Source: Urechis unicinctus
Taxonomy: Eukaryota > Annelida > Polychaeta > Xenopneusta > Urechidae
NCBI GenBank assembly: GCA_034190875.2
Contig: CM067355.1
Location: forward strand, 34,295,114 to 34,359,113
DNA length: 64,000 nt
Direction of reading: 5' to 3'
Shown: positions 35,701-47,700 of the stretch, piece by piece
How positions within the stretch are numbered: the stretch's first letter is position 1
Layout: each line of letters begins with the position of its first letter
Position numbers and translations under genes: made by a program
The notes under the pieces: generated by a model
Seen by the model: the letters and a program-made list of their open reading frames with translations, nothing else
What the model was told of the DNA's origin: nothing
Databases searched by the model: none

Positions 35701-38700
35701 TGTTCGGTGCAGGTGTTCAGACATTCGTTCCAGGCGAAATATATCATCTATGACAGTCGCGCAAGGACTGCCGCTGGGTAAGTCTGACTCGCGGCCCTCA
35801 TCGCTTATTACAGCTGTTCTCATGTCAACTGCCTTCATCATTTCATATCAGTCCCATATCACAACAGCTAGCCACTCCTTCATTAAGTAGTATTTTCATA
35901 CCAACTTTAGTTTGCCGACCCTGCATTATTCCTTATCAATAAAGCTCATATATCAGCAGCCCAAGACAGTCCTTATCAATAAAGCTCATATATCAGCAGC
36001 CCATGACAGTCCTTATCAATAAAGCGCATATATCAGCAGCCCAAGACAGTCCTTATCAATAAAGCTCATATATCAGCAGCCCATGACAGTCCTTATCAAT
36101 AAAGCTCATATATCAGCAGCCCATGACAGTCCTTATCAATAAAGCTCATATATCAGCAGCCCATGACAGTACTTATCCGTTATATTCAGATATCAGTTTC
36201 ATGTTCCTTCAGGCGGATTATCCCTTTCCCGACATCTACTCCCAGTTTGTCTTGGCGCAATAAGAAACTACAGTTCGCCGGATGGTCCAAAACAGGCAGT
36301 GCTCTCGTAAGTCGACTCTCTGACTGACTCCATTAGTCCACTGGAAATGAGAGGCATTCCTCAACTACTGTCAGGTTCTTATGTTTTTGTGTACAGACGT
36401 TTGTTTATGGCAACAACTTGTATTACCAGTCGACTCCCAACACATCCCCAACACAGATGACCACTTCCGGACAGCTCGACTCTATTTACAACGGTCTCTC
36501 GGATTGGTTGTACGAGGGTGAGCCATCACATTAATAACAACCTCTTTGATTGGTTGTTGTGTGGAATCAATGACCCTGTGCGCTTCTCGTCCTTACCAGT
36601 TAACATTGATGTCGTTAAGTATCATGGTAACAGCGTCATACCATATGTCATGGTAACAGCGTCATACCGTATGTCATGATAACAGCATCATACCGTGTGT
36701 CATGGTAACTGCGTCATACCGTGTGTCATGGTAACTGCGTCATACCGTGTGTCATGGTAACTGCCTCATACCGTGTGTCATGGTAACTGCATCATACCGT
36801 GTGTCATGGTAACAGCGTCATACCATTTGTCATTGTAACAGCGTCATATTGTATGTCATGGTAACAGCGTATTACCGTGTGTCATGGTTACAGCGTCATA
36901 CCATAAGTCATTGTAACGGCGTCATACTGTATGTCAAGGTAACATGATTGTCTTGGTAGCATCGTGATACTGGACGCCATTGCGATGGGCCACCCAATCA
37001 CGCAGTGCATTAAGCCAGGCCTCTGTTGACGTGACAGAGAGCCGGCCTCCTATTGACGTGACAGAGAGCCGGCCTCCTATTGACGTGACAGAGAACCGGC
37101 CTCCTATTGACGTGACAGAGAGCCAGGCTCCCGTTGACGTGACAGAGAGCCAGGCTCCTGTTGACGTGACAGAGAACCGGGCTGCTGTTGACGTGACAGA
37201 GAACCGGGCTCCTGTTGACGTGACAGAGAGCTGGGCTCCTGTTGACGTGACAGAGAGCCAGGTTCTTGTTGACGTGACAGAGAGCCGAGCTTCTGTTGAC
37301 GTGACAGGCAGCTGGGCTCCTGTTGACGTGACAGAGAGCCAGGCTCCTGTTGACGTGACAGGCAGGCAGACTTCTGTTGACGTGACAGGCAGCCAGGCTC
37401 CTGTTGACGTGACAGGCAGCCAGGCTTCTGTTTACGTGACAAACTTATGTTTACAGAGGAGATCCTGCATTCTAGCTGCGCTCACTGGCTCTCGCCAGGC
37501 GGCGCTCGTATAGCTTACGCCCAGTTCGACGATACGGACGTTCCCAAGTACAAGTTGCCCATGTACGGGTCACCCACCTCTGTCTACGGCGACATCAAGC
37601 ATATCTCCTACCCTAAGGTGCGTTCTGGGTCAGGTGTGCTGTCACATGAGAGCTCACTGTTGATTAGACTTACACTATACTGGATGGGAGACATTGACTG
37701 GCGTGTGTACTCCTTGATTGCCGGCATCTTGTTGTCCAGGCGGGAGACCCGGCTTCAGGGATCAACCCACGGGTGGCTGTGTATGTGGCAGAGGCCGGCA
37801 ACCCAGGCGGTCAGCATGTCTTACTGCCGGCTCCACGGGACAGACTCGCTTTCACGTAAGCCGCGCTCATCTTCCTTCTCTGTGACTCGGAGGATAGATC
37901 CAATGATCGTCAAGAAAGCCGAGATCACCTCCTCAGAGCACCTCGTTCTCGCTGTGTCGTGCTTGATATGGTCTCTCTGTGGTTTGCAGGGATTACCTGC
38001 TGAATGACGTCATCTGGCAGGACGGTAACCATACGCTGGTCGTCTGGTCAAACCGTCAACAGAACAAAACGTTCATTATGCACTGTGACGTCAGAGAGGG
38101 ACGCTGTAGTCTGGTAAGTGGTTTTCGTATTGTGACGTCACAAACGGACGCTGTAAGTTGGTGACATCACGGCAGTTGATTGAGCAGGCACTGGACTCCC
38201 CGAGTCAGGAATCCGAGCGACGTATGGTCCAACTGACTATAACGTTGGTGAGGGTTGGGAATCCGAGCGACTCATAATAACGTTGCTTAGGGTTAGAAAT
38301 CCGAACGACTTATGGTCTGACTGATTAAAACGTTAGTGAGAGTTAGGAATCCGAGCGACTAATGGTCTGACTGATTATAACGTTGCTCGCCGCTCGGTTT
38401 GCAGATATTGCGCACTGTGACGTGACAGAATCATTCTTGATCCCCGGAAGTGCGGGATGGGGGAGGAGGTTCTATGAGATTTATTTCCGGGTTGATTGCC
38501 CCACCAGGGGCCGATGGGAACACCCGTATACAGTATACTTGGTTCATGGGGAGCATGTTCGGCGGCCTGGTTTAGTATCACTATTGCCTAAGCGATCCCC
38601 GCGCACAAGCAGCTTCCTTTGTCTTCAATATCAAGTGTAGTCTTACATTAAGGTCACGTGACTGCTTCACTGGACCAACAGAAAGCCGACATCAACGTTT

Positions 38701-41700
38701 GGAATCCCGCGTACGTTGATGAGGCTCACCGTCCGTGATTCCAGCCCGTATGTACGAGCAGATCGGGATCCGTGTGGGTATGTGGTGAGGCTCACCGTCC
38801 GTGATTCCAGCCCGTATGTACGAGCAGATCGGGATCCGGGTGGGTATGTGGTGAGGCTCACCGTCCGTGATTCCAGCCCGTATGTACGAGCAGATCGGGA
38901 TCCGGGTGGGTATGTGGTGAGGCTCACCGTCCGTGATTCCAGCCCGTATGTACCAGCAGATCGGGATCCGGGTGAGTATGTGGTGCTAACGGATATCCTA
39001 AGGATGGGCATAATTTGTGGGTGGGGGGGCAATAACAGGGGAAGATATAAGGGTCAGTCAAAGCCATCGGTACGGATTTCGAGTCAGCCAACTCTGACCT
39101 CTACGCCCCCAATCCTCGGGCTCTGACCTCTACGTCCCCAGTCCCCTGGCTCTGACCTCTACGTCCCCAGTCCCCTGGCTCTGACCTCTACGTCCCCAGT
39201 CCCCTGGCTCTGACCTCTACGTCAGCTTTTTTAGCGTGTGTTATTAGACATTACTATATACGTACGTATATCTATAAAGGCTCGGACGACTGAGGAGGAA
39301 ATCCGAGCCCTGTTATTGATACAAGCCATGGCCTATAACATAGCCTTGTGACTGTCATTCAGCAGCCACGTGGTGTAGTGCCGATGTCTGTATGCTCAAT
39401 ACTGATGTCTCAAACAGCATAATGTATTTGATGTTGATGTCTGTCACAGAACCTGGAACTCTCGGCAAGGGGCCGCGGCTGGGTGGATGCGGTGAGTACG
39501 CTGTCATCTGACCCAGTCTGGCTATGCTGCCTGTGACATGTGACAACGGACCAAACCATTCCGCAATACTCAACCACTAATTCAGACCAAACCATCCCAC
39601 ATGTCTCAAACACTAATTCGGATCAAACCATCTTGCATATCTCAAACATTTCTCTACGGAAGAAGGCATTCTTCTATCATCTAACATTTTGAGGAACCAA
39701 GCCATCTCACAATACTTAACAATGCTACGGACGAAACGATGTCCTGTAATGCCGTAAAGCTGTGACGTTATGCCATGTAATGCCGTAAAGCTGTGACGTT
39801 ATGCCATGTAATGCCGTAAAGCTGTGACGTTATGCCATGTAATGCCGTAAAGCTGTGACGTTATGCCATGTAATGACATATTCATAAGGTTATGTCCTGT
39901 GAAAACCTGAAGACGGGACATTATATCGTATACTGACTTATAGACGTGACATTATATCGTATACTGACTTATAGACGTGACATTATGTCGTATAATGACT
40001 TATAGAAGTGACATGTCGTATACTGACTTATAGATGTGGCATTATTTTGTATAATGACTTATAGACGTGACATTATGTCATATAATGACTTATAGATGTG
40101 ACATTATGTCGCATAATGACTTATGTGACATGGTGTTTGTTGCTCCAGCCCTCGCCGATGTTTATTGACGATGGCCGGTCTTACCTGGCGGTTTTACCCA
40201 CGCAAGACGGGAACAGCGGCTTCTGGAGACACATAGTCCGCATCCCTGCTGAGGTAGGACCATCTGTTCTATAGTGCCACTCAACTGAGGTAGGAATATC
40301 TGTTCTATAGTACAACTCAGCTGAGGTAGGACCATCTGTTCTATAGTACTACTCAGCTGAGGTAGGACCATCTGTTCTAAAGTGCCACTCAGCTAGGTAA
40401 GACCATCTGTTCTATAGTGCAAGCGTCAGATAAGGTAGAACCATCTGTTCTATAGTGCCACTCAACTGAGGTAGGACCATCTGTTTTAAAGTGCCACTCA
40501 GCTGAGGTAGGATCATCTGTTCTATAGTGCCACTCAGCTGAGGTAGGACCATCTGTTCTATGCCACTCTGAGGTAGGACCATCTGTTCTATAGTACTACT
40601 CAGCTGAGGGTAGGACCATCTGTTCTATAGTACTACTCAGCTAAAGTGCCACTCAGCTGAGGTAGGACATCTGTTCTAAAGTGCCACTCAGCTAGGTAGG
40701 ACCATCTGTTCTAAAGTGCCACTCAGCTGAGGTAGGACCATCTGTTCTAAAGTACTGAGGTAGGACCATCTGTTCTAAAGTGCTACTCAGCTCTGAGGTA
40801 GGAGGACCCTGTTCTATCTGTTAGGACCATATAGTACTACTCAGCTGAGGTAGGACCATCTGTTCTAAAGTGCCACTCAGCTGAGGTAGGACCATCTGTT
40901 CTAAAGTGCCCACTCAGCTGAGGTAGGACCATCTGTTCTAAAGTGTACTACTCAGCTGAGGTAGGACCATCTGTTCTAAAGTGCCACTCAGCTAAGGTAG
41001 CTGAGGTACCATCTGTTCTAAGTAGCTGAGGTAGGACCACTCATCAGCTGAGGTAGGACCATCTGTTCTAAAGTGCCACTCAGCTGAGGTAGGACCATCT
41101 GTTCTATAGTACTACTCAGCTGAGGTAGGACCATCTGTTCTAAAGTGCCACTCAGCTAGGTAAGACCATCTGTTCTAAAGTGCCACTCAACTGAGGTAGG
41201 ATCATCTGTTCTATAGTACTACTCAGCTGAGATAGGACCATCTGTTCTATAGTACTACTCAGCAGAGGTAGGACCATCTGTTCTAAAGTGCCACTCAGCT
41301 AGGTAAGACCATCTGTTCTAAAGTGCCACTCAGCTGAGGTAGGACCATCTGTTCTAAAGTGCCACTCAGCTGAGGTAGGACCATCTGTTCTAAAGTGCCA
41401 CTCAGCTGAGGTAGGTTCTAAAGTGCCATCTGTTCTAAAGTGCCACTCAGCTGAGGTAGGACCATCTGTTCTAAAGTGCCACTCAGCTGAGGTAGGACCA
41501 TCTGTTCTAAAGTGCCACTCAGCTGAGGTAGGACCATCTGTTCTAAAGTGCCACTCAGCTGAGGTAAGGACCATCTGTTCTAAAGTGCCACTCAGCTCAG
41601 GTGAGGTAGGACCATCTGTTCTATAGTGCCACTCAGCTGAGGTAGGACCATCTGTTCTAAAGTGCCACTCACTCCATCTGTTCTAAAGTGTCAGCTGAGG

Positions 41701-44700
41701 TAGGACCATCTGTTCTATAGTACTACTCAGACCATCTGTTCTAAAGTGCCACTCAGCACTCAGCTCTGTTCTATAGAGGTAAGACCAGGACCATCTGTTC
41801 TAAAGTGCCACTCAGCTGAGGTAGGACCATCTGTTCTATAGTACTACTCTGTTCTAAAGTGCCACTCATAGGTAGGACCATCTGTTCTAAAGTGCCTCTC
41901 AGAGGTAGGACCATCTGTTCTAAAGTGCCACTCAGCTGAGGTAGGACCATCTGTTCTAAAGTGCCACTCAGCTGTAGGACCCTGTTCTACTCTCAGCTGA
42001 GGTAGGACCATCTGTTCTAGGTGCCACTCAGCTGAGGTAAGACCATCTGTTCTAAAGTGCCACTCAGCTGAGGTAGGACCATCTGTTTATAGTACTACTC
42101 AGCTGAGGTAGGACCATCTGTTCTAAAGTGCCAGCTAAAGTAGGACCATCTGTTCTAGTGCCACTCAGCTGAGGTAGGACCATCTGTTCTATAACTCAGT
42201 GCCACTCAGCTAGCTAGGTAAGACCATCTGTTCTAAAGTGCCACTCAGCTGAGGTAGGACCATCTGTTCTATAGTACTACTCAGCTGAGGTAGGACCATC
42301 TGTTCTAAAGTGCCACTCAGCTAGGTAAGACCATCTGTTCTAAAGTGCCACTCAGCTGAGGTAGGACCATCTGTTCTAAAGTGCCACTCAGCTGAGGTAG
42401 GACCATCTGTTCTAAAGTGCCACTCAGCTAGGTAAGACCATCTGTTCTATAGTGCCACTCAGCTGAGGTAGGACCATCTGTTCTATAGTACTACTCAGCT
42501 GAGGTAGGACCATCTGTTCTAAAGTGCCACTCAGCTAGGTAAGACCATCTGTTCTAAAGTGCCACTCAGCTGAGGTAGGACCATCTGTTCTATAGTACTA
42601 CTCAGCTGAGGTAGGACCATCTGTTCTAAAGTGCCGCTCAACTGAGGTAGGATCATCTGTTCTATAGTACTACTCAGCTGAGGTAGGACCATCTGTTCTA
42701 AAGTGCCACTCAGCTGAGGTAGGACCATCTGTTCTAAAGTGCCACTCAGCTGAGGTAGGACCATCTGTTCTATAGTACTACTCAGCTGAGGTAGGACCAT
42801 CTGTTCTATAATGCCACTCAACTGAGGTAGGACCATCTGTTCTAAAGTGCCACTCAGCTGAGGTAGGACCATCTGTTCTAAAGTGCCACTCAGCTGAGGT
42901 AGGACCATCTGTTCTATTGTGTCACTCAGCTAGGTAAGACCATCTGTTCTATAGTGTCACTCAGCTGAAGTAAGACCATCTGTTCTATAGTGTCACTCAG
43001 CTAGGTAAGACCATCTGTTCTATAGTGTCACTCAGCTAGGTAAGACCATCTGTTCTATAGTGTCACTCAGCTCAGTTAGCACCGTCTGTTATATAGCTTC
43101 ATTCAGCTCAGGTAGCTCCATATGTTCTATAGCGTCACTGTCAGCTCAGGAAGCACCGTCTGTTATATAGCTTCATTCAGCTCAGGTTGCGCCATATGTT
43201 CTATAGCGTCACTGACAGCTCAGGAAGCACCATCTGTTATATATCGTCACTCAGTTCAGTTAGCACCATATGTCTTTTTTAGCAAGTGTCAGTCCCGATG
43301 GAAGGTATCGTTTCTTATGTACCCCGGGACAACCGATTGTGTTCCTTTCCATGCCTACAGTGACACTTGCGTTACACGTGACCCCACATGACCCCACGTG
43401 ACCCCATGCATGACCTCCTTTGATTAGGTTGCCTTTTGCGACTGAAGAAGGCTTCACCTTAAAGCCCTTCAGCAATTGATACTCGATCCGTTGTTATACG
43501 TGTATACATGACCTGGTCGTACCTGTATGTAGATGAATTCATCTGGATCACGCTCGTATCTGACCCGGGGCATGTGGGATGTTATACAAGTCGTCGGCTA
43601 CAGCTCACGCCGCCAGGCCGTGTATGTATTAGTCTGATGCCAGCCCTTACTCCATTCCTCTACACCAGACATTCTCTGTTAGGAGAATCAAATAAATAGA
43701 TTCAATGGATTGACTTAGACTTTTTCGAATGTTACCTGATTGGTCAACTAAGACTTAATCGAATGTTACTTGATTGTTCAAATTGATAGTTATCTGATTT
43801 GTCATATTGTGTTGAGCAGATATTTCATTGGCACGAATAACGACCCCAAAACGAGGCACTTGTTCCAGTAAGTAGTTTTCTATTGTCCGTCAGTAGCGCT
43901 ATGTGTGTCACGGTATAAACAGCAGGAGATGTTGATTGCTTGACGCTATGTGTGTCGCGGTATAAACAGCAGGAGATGTTGATTGATTGACGTTGTTGAT
44001 GTTGTACAGAGTGACAGCCACGCCCACCTCGGCCACCTCTCCTGTCTGCCTCACCTGTACGTACATCCCCACTTGTCAATGGTTCTCTGCCATCTTCAAC
44101 CGGGACGGACGTTATTACGTCATCACCTGCGAAGGCCCGGATGTTCCCTGGTCCATGCTGAAGAGCACGGAGGACGACAGGGGTAGGTATCAAAACGTCT
44201 CACATGACGTCAGGGGTAGGTATCATAACGTCTTCCATGACGTCATCGCCTGGCGCGTTTGGCCGCAGGGGCTGATCGTTAGTGTTGTGTTCGTATAGAG
44301 TTGATGATAGAAGATAACGCTGACCTGCGGGAGAGGCTGGAAACCATGGCCATGCCCGTCGTCGAATACCACACCATCCCCCTAGACGACGGTCAAGGTA
44401 ACTCTCGCAGCTCAAACGCCACTCATCTCCACGTCTGTAACTTCCATATCTCTGTACCTTATGCACCCCCCACCAACCGTCTTCCCGTCAAGAAGTGCCA
44501 TTTCATGTTCTCTTCAGATATCACTGCCCAAGTCCTCCTGCCACCCAAACTCAACAAGGACCACATCACACAGTACCCCATGCTGGTTTATACGTGAGTA
44601 CCCCTATACGACTACTCCTAGGACAGGCGCTCGCATCCCGATGTCATGCTTCCGACCACCGAGCCACTGGACCTATTTAGCTCCTGTTTATTACTCCATG

Positions 44701-47700
44701 CACGTTCTGATTACTCCAATCACCTGTCGATTACCCTATGCACCTGTCGATTACCCTGTGCACCTGTTGATTACTCTCTGCTCCTGTTGATTAATATATC
44801 AACCGACGGATTACTCCAAGCACCTGTTGGTTACTCAATCCACCTGCTGATTACTCTTTGCTCCTGTCGATTACTTCATACACATGTTGATTACTCCATG
44901 CACTATCTGATTTCTCCATGCACATGTTGATTACTCCATGCACTATCTGATTACTCCATGCACATGTTGAATACTCTATCCTCCTGCTTGTAACTCCGTG
45001 CACCTGTTGACAATTCATGCACCTGTTGATTACTTCCATGCACCTGTCGATTACGCTATGCACCAACTGATTACACCATGCACCTGCTGATTACTCAATG
45101 CACCTCTTGATAACTCCATGCACCTTCTGATTACTCCATCCACCTGCTGATTAATTCATGCACCTTCTGATTACTCCATCCACCTGCTGATTAATTCATG
45201 CACCTGCTGATTACTCTTTGGACCTCTTGATTACTTCACGACCCTCTCCATGACATGATGCACCTCATGATTGGATTTTCTACTTGTTGATTGCTCTATT
45301 CTCCTGTCAATCGCCAGGTACGGTTCACCGGGTACGCAGCACGTGACTGAACGGTTCCACGTGGGCTTCGAGACTTTCCTTACAAGCGCCGAACAGGTCA
45401 TCTACGTGATGGTCGACGGGCATGGTTCTCTGGGTCGCGGCGACACCTGGCTTCACTCTATCTACCGTCACTTGGGTACACTCGAGGTGGACGACCAGAT
45501 TGTGGCTGCCAGGTGGGTGATTGGTGGTGGCTGGTGTCATACTGCAATAACGAGTCTACCATCCAGGCCGACTAATATGTGCGTCTGTGTCGTCCAGATT
45601 CCTTAGAGATATTTTGCCGTATGTGGACAGCAGCCGCGTGGCCATTTGGGGCTGGGTGAGTTGTAGCGGTGGGCTGAGTGTGATTCCTCTATGTGAAGAG
45701 CCATCTGGGCTGGTTAAGTTGTAGCGGTGGGCTGAGTAAGTTGTAGCGGTGGGCTGGGTGAGCTGTAGTGGTGGGCTGGGTGTGATTCCTCTATGTGTAG
45801 AGCCATCTGGGCTGGGTGTGTTTTCTCTGTCTTGAGTTGCTGAATCAGAACAGTTACATCCGGAGCAGCCATTAGCTTTTAGTTACATCAGATTAGTTAC
45901 ATCCGGAGCAGCCATTAGCTTTTAGTTGCATCAGATTAGTTACATCAGATTAGTTACATCCGGAGCAGCCATTAGCTTTTAGTTACATCAGATTAGTTAC
46001 ATCAGATTAGTTACATCAGATTAGTTACATCAGATCAGTTACATCAGATCAGTTACATCAAGAGCAGCTATTACCTTTTCTTCTAATCGTTATTATGTTT
46101 TGATGATGTGTGTGTCACAGTCGTACGGAGGCTTTGTGACGTCATTAGCCTTATCTAGTCCTGACAATGACGTCTTCTCCTGCGGCGTTGCTGTAGCGCC
46201 CGTCACCGACTTCAGATATTACGGTAATCCATCTTGCCGTTTGTTCCTGTAGCTGCTCTCCCAGGAAAGGCGTAATTGAAACGCCCGATGAAGGAGCGCA
46301 TGTATTGAGCCATAACGGTGTGACTAGGGACGATAGGCTGGGATGATAAAAGGATCCGATAATGAAGGGTGGTGAGATGATAAAAGAGGGAAGGAGATGG
46401 GATAAATAAAAGGATCAGATAATGAAGGAAGGTGAGATGATAAAAGAGGGAAGGAGATGGGATAAATAAAAGGATCAGATAATGAAGGAAGGTGAGATGA
46501 TAAAAGAGGGAAGGATCAGATAATGAAGGAAGGTGAGATGATAAAAGAGGGAAGGAGATGGGATAAATAAAAGGATCCGATAATGAAGGAAGGTGAGATG
46601 ATAAAAGAGGGAAGGAGATGGGATAAATAAAAGGATCAGATAATGAAGGAAGGTGAGATGATAAAAGAGGGAAGGATCAGATAATGAAGGAAAGGTGAGA
46701 TGATAAAAGAGGGAAGGAGATGGGATAAATAAAAGGATCAGATAATGAAGGAAAGGTGAGATGATAAAAGAGGGAAGGAGATGGGATAAATAAAAGGATC
46801 AGATAATGAAGGAAGGTGAGATGATAAAAGAGGGAAGGAGATGGGATAAATAAAAGGATCAGATAATGAAGGAAAGGTGAGATGATAAAAGAGGGAAGGA
46901 GATGGGATAAATAAAAAGGATCAGATAATGAAGGGAGGTGAGATGATAAAAGAGGGAAGGAGATGGGATAAATAAAAGGATCAGATAATGAAGGGAGGTG
47001 AGATGATAAAAGAGGGAAGGAGATGGGATAAATAAAAGGATCAGATAATGAAGGGAGGTGAGATGATAAAAGAGGGAAGGAGATGGGATAAATAAAAGGA
47101 TCAGATAATGAAGGAAGGTGAGATAATAAAAGAGGGAAGGAGATGGGATAAATAAAAGGATCAGATAATGAAGGAAGGTGAGATGATAAAAGAGGGAAGG
47201 AGATGGGATAAATAAAAGGATCCGATGATGAAGGTAAGGTGAGATGATAAAAGAGGGAAGGAGATGGGATAAATAAAAGGATCCGATAATGAAGGGAGGT
47301 GAGATGATAAAAGAGGGAAGGAGATGGGATAAATAAAAGGATCAGATAATGAAGGAAGGTGAGATGATAAAAGAGGGAAGGAGATGGGATAAATAAAAGG
47401 ATCAGATAATGAAGGGAGGTGAGATGATAAAAGAGGGAAGGAGATGGGATAAATAAAAGGGTCCGATGATGAAGGAAGGTGAGATGATAAAATGGTAATT
47501 CTCATGTGCTGGGGGAGGTAATGATTGTAGATGGGGTTTGATTATAGGGGCAGAGATGATGGAATAAAGTAGATAATTGAAAAAGGACAAGTTGAATGAA
47601 GGCATTGATATGATGTGTTGTTTTTCTAACTGTGCCTATAGACACGGCCTACACAGAGCGCTACATGGGCCTCGCTAACAGCGAGGACAACTACAAGGGA

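Noticed and set aside
36980-37513. 177-codon frame reaching into exon 9
   Set aside because: The 27-bp array frame enters exon 9 in the wrong phase; the correct exon 9 frame starts at the TTTACAG acceptor.
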